Below are positions 1 to 12,066 of a stretch of 64,000 nt of DNA, piece after piece. This stretch comes from Magnolia sinica. Taxonomy: Eukaryota; Streptophyta; Magnoliopsida; Magnoliales; Magnoliaceae. The stretch lies in NCBI RefSeq assembly GCF_029962835.1, contig NC_080583.1, positions 66,201,158 to 66,265,157 on the forward strand, given 5' to 3'. Under the pieces are notes generated by a model. The model did no database searches and was not told the DNA's origin. It worked only from the letters and a program-made list of their open reading frames with translations. Made by a program: the position numbers and the translations under genes. How positions within the stretch are numbered: position 1 is the first letter of the stretch; every line of letters starts with the position of its first letter.

Positions 1-848
1 AAACTTATTCACTTTTCCTCCTTTTTCCAGTCTTTACTTTTATATCGACAGTCAATTTTTTATTCATTCTTTTTATTTTTACATTCTTTTTCATATTTTT
101 CATTCTTTTTATTCTTTTTCATGACCTCTTTGTTGATCTCCTATTTTTTTTAACTGGTTCTTTTCTTCTTTTAAGGTGGATAAAATTCTCCAGACTCGAT
201 TCTCAACATCTATCAATGATTCACATATTAACAATCAAAACTTCTATCATGTCTTACAGAAGACAAATTGAATGTGTCTTTTGATTTAGATTATCATGAT
301 ATTCAAATTATCTGTTAATCAATTGAGCATAAGAACTTAGGTGATAGATTACTTAGTTGATTAAATCCAACAATCCAAAATTCAATCTTTATTTTTATAA
401 TACCTAACGCATTCTTAAGTACACAATTCATCACTTTCCAAATATATTTCAACTTGAAACATTGAAAATTTTCAAAATTTTTGCTCGAAACTGAGAAAAC
501 ACTGATTAGTTCACCTAACCCCCCATCCTCAACCGAAAAATCTACATTGTCCTTAATGTGAAAGAAATAAGCATGTAATGCAAAGGAGACAATAAAAAGA
601 GAAGGGAAGTGATGGAACGGTAATACTTGAAGAAGGAATTTTGAGGCTTTTCGAATGGTCTCAGTGTGAAGATGGGTTAGCATAAGAATTAAACCAACTA
701 AAAACAAACTATCCTAAACAGTGGAAAGAAAACTATCCTAATCCTAAATCATATAAAAGCAAATAAATTTACTTATACCTCTGTCAGCCTAGGAGGTCAA
801 TCGTAGTAAACAGGGTTAATGAAAGGTATTGACATGTTCTCTAAATCA
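1..848 (-). other. Athila post-pol region (non-coding)
   Basis: Beyond the integrase remnant no further polymerase homology is visible. Around 530-570 the minus strand holds an ACATTaAGGACAATGT-like segment followed by GGATGGGGGG, resembling the G-rich stretch found downstream of pol in Athila-group elements. A 130-codon open stretch (315-707) on the minus strand covers it, but I read it as non-coding. The 3' LTR would lie to the left, outside the window. The first 170 bases are T-rich and featureless. Confidence 0.5.
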
Positions 849-1538
849 AAATTTTCAACAAATTATTTTGAACCGAAAAAGGATGTTCTCTTTTAAGAAT
901 TTAATGACCGTCTGATGATCATTTTTCCAGCACAGGATTGCTTCGAGCCATTTAGTGACATAGTTTACTACGAGCAATATATATAAATTTTCAAAAGATT
1001 GGGGAAATAGTCTCATGAAATTGATGCCCCAATAATCAAAGGTTTCATTGATCAGAATAGGGTTCAAGGGTATCATATTTTGATGGGACAATACTCTCAA
1101 TTTCTGACAATGCTCATAGGCTTTGCAAAACTCATGAGTATCCTTGAACTTAATAGGCTAGTAAAAGCCGCACTGCAGAATTTTGGCCATGGTCTTTTTA
1201 GCAGAAAAGTGACCATCACAGGCCAGAGAATGAAGAAGGAGATGAAACTTTAGTGTTCATTATCTACCACACTTCTCCTTAATATTTGGTCTAGGTAATA
1301 TTTAAATAAATACGGATCATCCTAGAAGAATTTGTATACCTCGACAAAGAATTTCTTTTTATCTTGCGTAGTCCAATGTGTCAGAGTGGAACCTGTGGCA
1401 AGATAATTAGCAATATTCATAAACCAAAGTAATTGAGAGACTTTAAACAATTGTTCATCAGGGAACATGTCATTTATATGTGTCATCTCAAGGGAATCAG
1501 AGAGATCAAGGTAGGAAAGGTGGTCAACCACTACATTT
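849..1538 (-). pseudogene. Athila integrase remnant (zinc-binding region and start of catalytic core)
   Basis: The minus strand reads from the RNase H-integrase linker (VVDHLSYLDLSDSLEMTHI, then WTTQDKKKFF) through a damaged HHCC zinc-binding region to the start of the catalytic core (NPILINETFDYWGINFM, NDHQTVIKFLKENIL). The rest of the core, including later acidic catalytic residues, was not found to the left, so the protein is truncated near 850. At least one frameshift and several stops separate the blocks. The upstream end is interrupted at 1538 by the solo LTR. The reading frame resumes at 6115 with codons of the same linker, which shows the insertion was clean. Confidence 0.8.
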
Positions 1539-1543
1539 ACTAC
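1539..1543. repeat. Left target-site duplication of the solo LTR (ACTAC)
   Basis: The five bases ACTAC precede the TGTAAGACCC terminus and recur at 6110-6114 directly after GGTGTGACA. This is the 5-bp duplication made by Ty3/gypsy integrase. Confidence 0.85.
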
Positions 1544-4500
1544 TGTAAGACCCTACCTGAGTATCCATTTCGTTCCTTTAGGTCCCACGGTCCTACCGGT
1601 CGAATCCCGGTGACCTGCAACCTGTGGAGTCCATTTGTGGTCATTCTCAAGTCCCATCATGTAGACTCGACCCAGATCGACTCGAACCTATGCCTTTGCA
1701 ACCGCATCGATGCCCCAGTTCCAACGCCGCGTCTCATGCATAATTCTGACATGTACATCTTGAGATATGGATCCCACCATTCTTGGCCCTCGATCATGCA
1801 TACGGAACCCACTTAGACCCATGGGCACATTTTCTCAAGTGGGCCCACCTAGTGCTCTCTCTTTTTCATATTATCTACTCATTGCTAGCTTCCTATAGCC
1901 TAGCTATGATTACCTCTCTTTTTTAGAGAGTAATCATGAGATCTTGGTTGCTTCTCCCATGTGCCATGATGAATTCCTCTTCCCTGGCTAGTTCCTTCTC
2001 CCAAATTCATCATTTCATTGCTACTACCTCCCATCTCTCTCTCTCTCTTCTCTCTCATTTTCTCTCCTTCTCCCTCTCTTGCATGGTGGAACGTCCACCT
2101 CCTTCCCAAATTTCCAGCAACCTCTCTCCTTTCTCTCTCCCCATCCCACCATCTAAATCCCATCTCCTCTATTAGAACACTACCCTTGGAGCTTTGGAGT
2201 TAGCACTTTGAAGTTTGGAGCTTGATCTTGGAGGTGGGTGCTTCTTGAAGCTACTTCTTCCTTCCTTCTTCTTGCTTTTCCTTTTCTAGCATGTTTGGAT
2301 GCATGTAGGACCCACCACTCAATGGTGAAGGTCCTACATGGTTCCAAGATTAGAGGCCATGGGCCTACTTCATGCATGATCTTTTCCATGGAGGGTCATT
2401 CTCCATAGACCCACCATGATGCATTTTTTCCTTGATCTAGCACTCCATAGGTCATCTAGAACTTGCATGCATGGTAGTAATGGTGTCCCTACCCCCATCA
2501 ATTTTCTTAATTTGTAAATAGCATGCAAGTTTTAAGTATAATGGATGGTGTGGATGTGAAGGTGGAAGGTTCATAGTTACGGGACCTTCCACCATGGCTG
2601 TGATCTCTCTCCCTTTCTCCCTGTTTTCTTTCTTTTTTTTTTGCTAGATACTTGTGGCCCACTAATGTGATCAGTAAAATCTTAGATCTACCAGAAAAGT
2701 GGGACATCCAGGCCCACCCGCTGAACGTCCAGGCCCATCATGACATGCATGGGGTTGGATGACATTTAAACATGGATTTTCTTGAAAATTTTGGTATGGC
2801 AATGGATCTGGAATTTTTATGACCCATCTAGGTGGACCCCACTTGATGTAATTGGGTATAAAACCCTTTGGACATTTTTCTATGGACTAAAATTTGGACT
2901 GCATATGTTGCAGTCCAAATTTCTGGCCCATCTGTGGTATGATTTTTGGGCATTGTTTGAGACTGTTTGTATGGTTCTTTTTCCCTGATTTCCTTGGGGG
3001 GTTTTCTAAGGTATGGACCCCAATTTGATGTGGGAAGGGGCCTACATTAGTTACCCCTTGATTGAGACCTATGGGATGGGCCACAGTAGGCTGGACGTCT
3101 AGAAATTTCTGGACTGTCCAGCAAGGTTGCATATTGGAAATGGACAGTTTTCATCTTGATTATGGGAAAAGTGGGCCACTCCAGTGGACCCCACTTACTG
3201 TCCATATATGGGACCTTCAAACCTATTTATTTTCCCATGATTTGGGCCAGCCTAGGCCCACCCCATGACATGTCGAAAATAGGGGTAGCAACAATTTTCA
3301 CAGCAGAATTTTCTGGTTATGCATTGCTGTCCATTTTTATAAAAATATTTAGCTTGTGTATAAGATCTTAAAATTTATTTCCATGATGGTCAACCCTTGC
3401 TGGGACCCACCTTGCATGATCATATGCCATCAAGGCCATCGAATTTTGGAGAAGAGTGGCTGGACCAACCACCTTGCTGGGCGTCCCATGGTGGTTGATG
3501 TCCAGCAAGGCTAGCCATCCCACCATTTTATGGCCCACCTCGATGTAGTGTTTCATCCACCGTTCATCTATTTGGTGTGGCCCACTTGGACGTGACCTAC
3601 CTCCAAGTGGGACATCTAAGGTGTGGCTCACCATGAGCTTTGGTGTGGGCTGGCCATCCAGCCCCATTGGACCGCCCACCCCTTTGTGGGATGCCCACTG
3701 TTTGGGCTGCTGCTGGACTCTTAGTCCAGCAGCATGGCCCACTTGTTTTGTGTGATGATTGGCCACTCCCTATGTGGTGAGACCCCCTATACATATTGCT
3801 GGACCACCTTGGACTTGTATTCTAATCAGAAAATCATTTTTTAATGGGCTCCAGTAGGCCTAGGTAGCTGGTGGACTAAAAATCCAACTGGGTACCTTAT
3901 TAAAATGCATTGTTTATGGTTGGAGTTTAAGGGTGTGGGGCCCACCATATTGTGAAGGTTTGTGGGGATATTTTTCATGCTTTTATTCCCTTATCCTTTG
4001 GGCTTAATCAATACATTTTAGAGGCCCACTTTGGTTGGGTTATATGGACCTATGTGCAACCAGATTTTAGGACACCTTATAGTCCCAAATGGGATGGAAT
4101 GTCCTAGCTAGGCCCAATGGATTTATAGGCTATGTCCACCATTATGTTGGGTTGGAAATGTATGTGTGGATTGGGGCCTTGGTTGCCCACCAAATCAACT
4201 AGATTCTTGGGCTAAGGTTGTAAGGCCCAATTTGCTTAACTTGAATGTGATTCTTGCCCAGGTGATTGGGATAATGGGCTGCCCACTAGGCCCACCATAA
4301 TGTATGGATTTGATGACTTTATTCTTGGGCCATAACCTTCCCTATGGGCCCATGTTATTGTATGTGAATTGGTCCATGTATTACCCCTTTGGACTCATGT
4401 AATGTATGTAAGTCTTGGGCCATTTATTAAGGCCTAACATGTGATGTAGTTGTATATATATAGCTGCCCATTTTATATTTATGGTTGTACTCAGGCCACG

Positions 4501-6109
4501 GGCCTTGCTCCTTAGTAGATTGTTATTGGGCCGCCTTTAGGGGACAATGGTGGTTGAATGTCCACATTGGTGTACCCCTCTAAGCCCTTGTTAAGCCCAT
4601 TCTTTTTTCTATGGGTGGCTAAATGTCCACCATAGACCCTTTGCTAGGCCCATTCTTATCATTTAGGCCCATCCCACTATCTATCTAGTCTCATAGGCTA
4701 CCCCAAGCTATTGGGCCCCCACTAGAGGTTGTATTCCTTATGGGAAATTGTTTAAGTACCTAAACCCTACTTAGTTAGGAGGAGAGTACAACATCACCGC
4801 ATGGCATACTTACTTATCTTCATGACCCATTTCCACATGCATCATATGTGTGCTTGGTTGAGATTATGATTGGTCGTAATTATGCCATTGGGCAGGATAT
4901 TATGGTATTCTCTGAGGGATGGAGTTGTCCCTCTTGAGCGAATCGGATGTTAGGGATTGATGCATGGCTGATTATGTGATTCATGCATCTGACATTACAT
5001 AACACATGGATATTCGCCCCTGCTTCATCAGTGTCGTAGCCTCCATAGGTATATTGTGGATGGCTGGATTTGGACACCGAAAATGTTACTTGAGCATTTA
5101 GGGCACATAGGATGTCCTTGGGTGAAAGCCCCTAAACCTTCATAGTACTAGGAGAAGCCTCAACACCAAGCCCGAGTGGAAAACATGAGTGCCTGAGTGC
5201 CTTATACCATTAGGCCGTGACTCCCACTGTAGCATGGTCGGTTGAAATGGGGTGTAGCCTTACCCGCCTAAGTGAGGGGGCAATAGCTAGGCTGAGTTTG
5301 ACAGCTCGTGAATGGGTCCTCTATCGTCGAACCTTGTTAGTGATTGACTGTCCACGGGAAGGTAGTGAGGTCTCTTACACTCGCTAGGTTGTGCAGCTGG
5401 GAGAGAGGCAGTCGGCAGGTAGTGTATTTGACCCCGATAGATTTCCTATAGTAGAATTATATTGATATGTGGACTTGATATGAGGACTGACATTGATTGC
5501 ATTACACCTTGCATTTGGCATTGGCTATGTAGGCCTCTTGTGCATCGCCTCGGTATGACACCCGATACTCATATGTTGCATTGTATAGCCTTGGTATGGC
5601 TTATAGCATTCATGTTAGTATAGCATAGCCATGGTGTGGTTGGTGGCATTGATGATATTCATAGTTCATGCCACATTCATGACACCTATCCTGTACACAC
5701 TTACACCGCCCTCTATGCTTTTTATAAGCTTAGACACGATTGATGCGTGTAGGTGATTCTAAGTCAGAGAGCGGAACAGGAGCTGGAGCGTGTCGCTGAT
5801 CCTTTTAGAGTTTCCTTTCTATAAAATTTGTATTTCCCTTTACGCCTTGTATCTTGTAAAAGTTTAAATTCTTAGTGAATTTTGTAATGGTGTTCCTGTA
5901 ATTATTATCTGTGGTTACGATGTTATGATTCTTGGGTATGTTCTTATGAACTAGACTTATGTTATGGAAATCCTCCTTGTAGGATCCCAGGATCAGAACT
6001 TGGTGAATGGGTGCCAAGAGCCGAGAATGGGGTAATACGGAGGTTGTCGATGCCAAAATCGGTTATTGGGATTCTTGTGAGTTCTGGTCACCGAATCTAG
6101 GGTGTGACA
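1544..6109 (+). mobile_element. Solo LTR of a long-LTR Ty3/gypsy (Tekay/Del-like) element
   Basis: The 4566-bp block starts TGTAAGACCC and ends GGGTGTGACA, with TG/CA ends, and is flanked by a perfect 5-bp duplication ACTAC. Removing it rejoins the Athila RNase H-integrase linker. It has no coding region, primer site or polypurine tract, so it is a solo LTR left by recombination between two LTRs. A length near 4.5 kb fits the unusually long LTRs of Tekay/Del chromoviruses. Plus orientation is inferred from the TATA-like box near 4452 and from the A/T-rich segment near 5810-5960, which looks like the 3' part of such LTRs. It is not the same family as the Tekay-like element to the right, judging by end sequences. 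Confidence 0.85.
4452..4462 (+). promoter_or_regulatory. TATA-like box of the solo LTR
   Basis: TGTATATATATAG stands alone in a GC-mixed context about 2.9 kb into the LTR, where the U3-to-R transition of a long LTR could lie. The call is by pattern only. Confidence 0.4.
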
Positions 6110-6114
6110 ACTAC
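6110..6114. repeat. Right target-site duplication of the solo LTR (ACTAC)
   Basis: It is identical to 1539-1543 and directly follows the GGTGTGACA terminus. Confidence 0.85.
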
Positions 6115-7651
6115 TCCCTTTTTATCTTTTATTTCTAAATCAAATTCCTGGAGTAAAAGAATTCATCTTATCAAGCAGGGCTTAGTATCATTCTTAGAAA
6201 GAAGATACTTGAGCGCCGCATGATCCATGTTGATGATGATCTTGGATCCAATTAGGTAGGACCTAAATTTGTCTAAAGCAAATACTATGGCTAAGAGTTC
6301 TTTTTCCGTAGTAGTGTAATTCACTTGGGCAGGATTTAAGTTTCTACTTGTATAATGTATAACGTAGGGCCTCTTATCTTTTCTTTGACCTAATACCGCC
6401 CCAAGAGTATAGTCAGACGTATCGTACATAAGCTCAAAAGGGATGGTTCAATCAGGTGGCTGCATGATAGGTGTGGTGGTTAATATGCCCTTGAGCTTAG
6501 AAAAAGCTTCCTGGCATTGCTCAGTCCACTCATATGGTACATCCTTTTGAAGTAGATTGCATAAAAGATGAGAGAGGTGACTAAAGTCCTTTATGAATCT
6601 TCTATAAAATCCGGCGTGTCCTAAGAAGGATCGCACGCCATGTATGTTTTTGGGTAGAGGTAAGTTAGAGATAAGATTAATCTTAGCCTTATCTACCTCA
6701 ATTCCTTTGGAAGAGATGATATGTCCCAAGACAATTCCCTTATGAACCATGAAGTGACACTTCTCCCAATTAAGTACCAAATTCTTTTCCTCACATCGCT
6801 TCAACACACTTTTCAAAATTTTCAAGCATTCGCTGAAGGATGGACCAAAGACCGAGAAGTTATCCATGAATACGTCCAAATATTGCCCCACTATATTAGA
6901 AAAAATACTCAACATACATTGCTGAAAAGTGGCAAGAGCATTACATAGTCCAAATGGCATCCTTCGGTAAGCAAATGTGCTGTAAGGACATGTAAATGTC
7001 GTCTTTTATTGATCTTTAATTGCTATCTTGATCTAATTATAGCCCGAATATCCATCAAGAAAACAATAACAGGAATGACCAGCTAGCATTTCCAAAATTT
7101 GATCGATGAAGGGCAAAGGAAAGTGGTCTTTCTTCGTAATGGTATTCAACTTCCTGTAGTCAATGCACTTTCTTCAACCAGTAGTGATCCTAGTTGGCAC
7201 AAGTTCATTGTCGGCATTGGCTATGATGGTGATTCCTGACTTTTTAGGAACCACCTGAGTTGGACTCACCCATTGAATATCGGATATTAGGTATATGATA
7301 CCCACATCTAATAGCTTAAGAACATTAGCCTTAATCACTTCCTTTATATTTAGATTTAGTCTATGTTGTGGTTGTCGGGAGGTATTTGCACTGTCGTCTA
7401 GATAAATACGGTGAGTACAAAGGGTCAATTCCCTTGAGGTCTGCATTCGACCATCCAAGGGCTCCTTTGTGCTCAATGAGAGTAGAGATAAGCATACCCT
7501 CCTGTTCTTGCTCCAGGTGGGAAGAAATCACCACCGGGTATGTCTCATCTTTATCTAAATAGACATATTTCAAATCAGAGGGCAAAGATTTTAGGTCAAG
7601 TTTCAGTGCCTTAAGGTTAGACGGTAGAGGCACTACATTAGTTTGGGGCAA
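6115..7651 (-). pseudogene. Athila reverse transcriptase-RNase H remnant
   Basis: From right to left on the minus strand: RT N-terminus (about 7476-7174, THRIYLDDSANTSRQPQ, KKSGITI), a central RT piece with stops (7173-6961, CIDYRKLN then FLDGYSGYN), RT palm and connection (6960-6448, MPFGLCNALATFQQCM, DVFMDNFSVFG), and RNase H (6429-6115, YTTTEKELLAIVFALDKFRS). In the palm motif the second catalytic Asp is Asn, so the enzyme would be dead even without its stops. A Trp codon TGG before CIDYRKLN has become TGA, and a Gln codon after GYN has become TAG. These three changes are C-to-T on one strand or the other, the pattern expected from deamination of methylated DNA. Confidence 0.88.
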
Positions 7652-8490
7652 TTCTTCGAATTATGGCCTCCACCAGTTAACTTCAAGTACAGGTACAGTA
7701 TCAAGCATGACACCCATCTCCCCAATCATATCATCATCTAAGTCATGAGAGTGGGCCAAGCACATCTCTAGAGGGTCAAAGGATAAGATCATCAGAGTTT
7801 TATCTTCCACGAAAGAATCAATCAAGTTAATATCGTGGGCATCGTCATCATTCTCTGCCTGTTTGCTCATATTGAAAAAGATATCAAGCTCCAATGTCAT
7901 ATTTCAAAAAGACAAATTCATGACTCTATTCCTACAATTGATGATTGCATTTGATGTAGCAAAGAATGGGCGACCAAGGATGACAGGAATTTGAGTGCTC
8001 ATGTCCACGGTGGGTTGATATCCAGTACGATAAAATCTACTCAATAGTAGATTTTGTTAACCTAGACCAACTCATCCTCAATTATCCCTCTCCGTACATG
8101 AACTGAGCGATCGACGAGTTGTAATGTAGTCCAGGTAGGTTTTAATATAACTAGACTGAGTTGTTTGTATACCGATTAAGGGATCAAATTTACACTTACT
8201 CCTAAGTCAAGAAGTGCGTGCTCAATCTGGTAATTCTCAATTACGCAAGCAATGGTTGGGCTACCGGGATCTTTGTATTTTTGTGGCACATCTTACTTTA
8301 GGATGACACTCACTTTCTCTGTCAAAAATATTTTCTTTTGAATATTTTGTCATCCTTTGGTCATACATAAGTCTTTCAGAAATTTGGCATATGAAGGTAT
8401 TTGTTTTACAGCATCTAGTAGAGGAATGTTAACCTTCACTTGTTTCAGACCTCTAGGATGTCCTGAGAGTTAGAAAGAGGTTTTAGTGCA
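7652..8490 (-). pseudogene. Athila aspartic protease and protease-RT linker remnant
   Basis: On the minus strand, translated pieces about 8330-7900 carry a retropepsin-like segment, with a block reading ALLDLGVSVNLIP where family members have a D-x-G-A/S active site. Several in-frame stops follow. The stretch 7900-7661 (DIFFNMSKQAENDDDAHDI) is the acidic linker seen between protease and reverse transcriptase in this lineage. No single reading frame covers it. Confidence 0.65.
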
Positions 8491-9795
8491 ATCAACCGTT
8501 GGGGAATGGAGAAACTGGTTTGCTTTGAAGTTCCGGTTCTACCTCATGTGGAGCATCGTTTGGTCTATCATTCTCATCTACATCTAGGTCCTTAGACTTT
8601 TCAGCCCTTACCGGAATAGATTTGTCAATTATCTTCCCACTCCTAAGAGTGGTGATAGACTTAGCTTGTTCCATTGAATTCAAAGATCTTGGTTCACTAA
8701 CTCCGTATTGGGGTTTAGGATTGGGGATAAGTTGGGCTGGAAGCATCCCTTTCTCCATAACTGTAACGCGTGAGTCTATCTTTTGTATAACCTTTGTGAG
8801 TTCTTGTTAGGCATGAAGAGTACTTTACTGGATGAGCTCTTGAGGATTTTGAACCAATTCCTCTTGAGGTTTCCCTTGATTTAAGAATTGATTAGGGATT
8901 CCTTAAGGTGTAACAGATTGTCCATTTCTCCAACTGAAATTCGGATGATTTCTCTAGCTGGAGTTGTTTCGAAGTGAGTCCCTTGAAAGGCCTTTGGTAG
9001 TTGTTTATGGCATTTAATTACTCATTCAATATTTCTTGAAATACAAGTATTGTTGGGCAATTTTCAGTTGTATGAACGTTACAAGCACAAATACCGTAAA
9101 CAACTTCACTATCCTTATCCTTCCTAAGTTCAATGGCGTCGAGTTTCCTTATGAGACTGGCCACTTAAGCATTGATATCATTTTCCTCTTTCATATATTC
9201 TACCTCTCTCCTTTGATTGAGTAGGCTTAGACATGAAACTTGTTCTTGGGGAGATGTCCCATGATTGTGCGGTTTCAGCAAGTTTATCAAAGTAATCTCA
9301 CACTTCATCAACATCTTTGTTCAGGAATTCCCCATTGCACATTATGTCAACAAATTGGCGCATGGAAGATGTTAGTTCTTCATGGAAGAAAATTTGTTAT
9401 GTGCCACATTTCAAAACCATGTTGTGGGCATGAACTGACAAGATCCTTGAACCGCTTCCAACATTGGAAGAATGTTTCATCGTCCCTTCGGGTGAAGTTC
9501 ATGATCGACTTTCTAATGGTGTTCATTTTATGATATGGGAGGAATTTCTTTATGAACTCCCTTGTCATGTCATTCCATCTGCTAATAGATCGTGGACATA
9601 GTGAATGTAACCACGTCTTAGCCTTTTCTTTTAGGATGAAAGGGAAGAGTTTTAGCCAGATTGTGTCCTCAGACACATTAGGAAAGTATAAAGTGGCTAT
9701 GATCTCATCAAACATTTTCAAGTGTAAATATGGATTTTCAGATTTAAGCCCAAGGAACTTTGGAAGGATTTGGATCACTCTTGGCTTGATGTCTA
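8491..9795 (-). pseudogene. Athila gag remnant, N-terminus cut off
   Basis: The segment 9795-9380 on the minus strand is retrotransposon gag (IQILPKFLGLKSENPYLHLK, LFPFILKEKAKTWLHSL, WNDMTREFIKKFLPYHK). After a frameshift, 9380-9240 continues with RQFVDIMCNGEFLNKDVDE and a stop, then DYFDKLAETAQSWD. The C-terminal part 8758-8492 includes AKSITTLRSGK, a conserved tract just before protease. The N-terminus is missing because the Tekay-like element inserted at 9796. Its counterpart should lie beyond the right edge of the window, past that element's 5' LTR. Confidence 0.82.
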
Positions 9796-12066
9796 TGTAA
9801 TGCACCGTGTTTTCAGGACCTGAGTATATAACCCGTTTCCCAAAAATTCAAGTGTTAGCTTATAAAATCCAGTGTAAATTTGAACCGTTTATCATTAATC
9901 AAAGTTAATAGCAACGAAGCTAGATTAAACCATGCATTGTATAAAAACATTATGATCATTACAAAATTCTAAATGTAGTGCCCATACAAGACTTATACAA
10001 TCACAAATAACCAAGTTCATTAAACACAAACAGAAATCTATCAACTAGTGGTGAAGCTCAATATGGGTCGCAGAGACCCCGTCTAGCTCCTCAGCTACTT
10101 GATCTGCTCTAGCAACCCAGTGAACAGCATCGGCTCGCCCTACACCTACATCAATTGTTACAGTTTGATAGCATCAATGGCTATCGCAGTGAGGAGCACC
10201 CTCAAGATTACACACTCATCATTCATAATCTAACATAAATTGCAATATATGACAAGGGGAATTTTAAACCACGCAATTCAAGAATCATGATCATGCATTC
10301 AAAATTAAACTAGTTAACACAATTTCAACATTAAGGGAATGTAATGAAAACTGCAATGCAAAGGGATGTGTCCAGATGTCAAAATAGTCAATGTTACAAC
10401 CTCCACAAAATGGCTAGAAAATCAAGCTTTAAACCTCTACTTCACCTGGAAATCAAAACGTACGTGAACACCGCAAGATGGTTAGGAAATCGCTAAGTGA
10501 ACACCCACTCCACCCAAAAATCATGGTACGATTGAACACCGCAAGATGAAGAGAAAACAACATACCGACGTCTACTTTACCCGGAATCATATCGTACGTG
10601 AACACCACAAGATGGCTAGGAAATCACTAAGCGAATACATGCTCCACCCAAAAATCATGGTATGACTAAACACCGCAAGATGAAGAGATAAACAATATAC
10701 AAACTCTAGACCACCCGAAAATCATATCGTACGTGAACATCGTAAGATGGCTAGGAAATCGCTAAGTGAACACCCGCTCCACCCGGAAATCACAGTACGA
10801 CTGAACACCGTAAGATCGCTAGCAACCCAACTTGTAAAACTCTACTTCACCTGAAAATCACATCGTATGTGAACACCGCAAGATGGCTAGGAAATCGCTA
10901 AGCGAACACACGCTCCACCTGAAAATCACCATACGATTGAATACCGCAAAATGAAGAGAGAACCAACTAGCCACAAAGGGCACCAATGTTCCATCAAGGC
11001 CACCAAGGGCAAATTAACAATCCAAGCTGTATGGAGTAATTATGCGGTCCAATCCATGTAAGATAAAGTTTGGTACAAGCTATATGAGGTAGGTGTGTGA
11101 TCAAGCCTGTATAGGGTCCGCAAGATGGTAAGTCTTTAACATGTTATATTCAATCCATAAGATAATTACAAACAACCACATTTGATTAATTAGTAAACTT
11201 TACAACATGTGGCAACCGAATCATTCATGTTACTAGCATTAAAGAGACACAACATTCATACATTACACGAGCCAATCAGGCACCACATTAGCATATTCAT
11301 GAAATGAAATAAGTAAACTAAATAATTTAGAGTCACTACTAGATAGAATTTAAAGTATCATTTATGTCCAGATTAGTGAATTTAAGTGGGAAGCTCAAAG
11401 GGTGAGTCCTCACCTATGGGGTTGTGTTACTGTCCTTGATTCACATTTCTATAAATATCTTGCGGCCTAAAATCACGCAAGCGGCTTTTTAGAGGACAGT
11501 TTGCATTAGACAAAAATCCTTAATGTTTTCATCTACTAGCATATTGAAGGTTTTGGGGATTTAAAAGGGTTCACAAGTTAAGTTATTTGAGGCCTGCCTT
11601 AAGGTGACTAGGCCTACAGGCTTTTGTCATAACAGGTGGCCCAACTTTTGGGCCCAAGCCCATTATTGACTAAGGGCTGGACTGAGCCCATTTTGGCCTA
11701 GCTATTGGGTCCGAACATAGGCCCAAGTGGGGCTGGCCCACAACACTTTATGGTGAGGCCCGTAGCATTGCAAATGTGGTGCAGCCCACAGAAATTTTGG
11801 TTTTGGGTTAGGATCAAAGGCCTAGCTAGAGGCTGCACTTGGCCCCTTGCACGGTCCATCAAGGCCTAGTAAAGGCCTGGTTTTGGGCCAGCTGAAAGGG
11901 GGTTTCCAAGGCCCATTTAAAGGCCTGATTTAAGTCATGATTTCAGCTGGATTAAGGGCCCAATTGTTCTCTAGTTTTAGGTCAGTTTAAGGCCCAGATG
12001 AGGCCTGATATTAGTCCAGTTGTATGGCCCATCTGAGGCCAATCTTTTAGTCTGATTCAAGGCCAA
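9796..12066 (-). repeat. Tekay-like 3' LTR, piece 1 of 3
   Basis: The piece starts TGTAATGCACCGTG and matches the LTR edge at 63932-64000 over about 60 bases. It contains no gene. It carries a tandem repeat at 10430-10975 and a GGCCCAA/GGCCTG-rich stretch at 11590-12066 whose style resumes at 21020 after the Sirevirus insertion, which supports the two being one LTR. Confidence 0.72.
10430..10975. repeat. Tandem repeat of about 135 bp, four copies, in the LTR
   Basis: The phrase CGTACGTGAACACCGCAAGATGGCTAGG recurs in variant form near 10459, 10593, 10729 and 10863. Each copy is followed by a second half reading CTCCACCCxAAAATCAxxxTACGAxTGAACACCGCAAGATGAAG. The unit is thus itself a diverged doublet around GTACG and GAACACCGCAAGATG. 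Confidence 0.8.

Larger units (their letters stand above)
1..9795 (-). mobile_element. Athila-type Ty3/gypsy retrotransposon, decayed, 5' end displaced by insertion
   Basis: Read on the minus strand the order is gag (right), gag-protease linker, protease, reverse transcriptase, RNase H, integrase and post-pol region (left). Peptides such as GVRSFLGHAGFYRRFIKDF and LNWEKCHFMVHKGIVLGH are typical of the Athila lineage. Neither LTR is in view: the 3' side runs off the left edge, and the 5' side is cut at 9795, where a Tekay-like element begins inside gag. A solo LTR interrupts it at 1544-6109. Many stops and frameshifts make it inactive. Lineage assignment is by recalled family motifs, not by a search. 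Confidence 0.85.

Noticed and set aside
315..707. 130-codon minus-strand open frame as a gene
   Set aside because: It lies in the Athila post-pol region and contains its G-rich non-coding landmark; no start context or family.
1433..1816. 127-codon plus-strand open frame
   Set aside because: It crosses the junction between Athila and the solo LTR, so it cannot be one gene.
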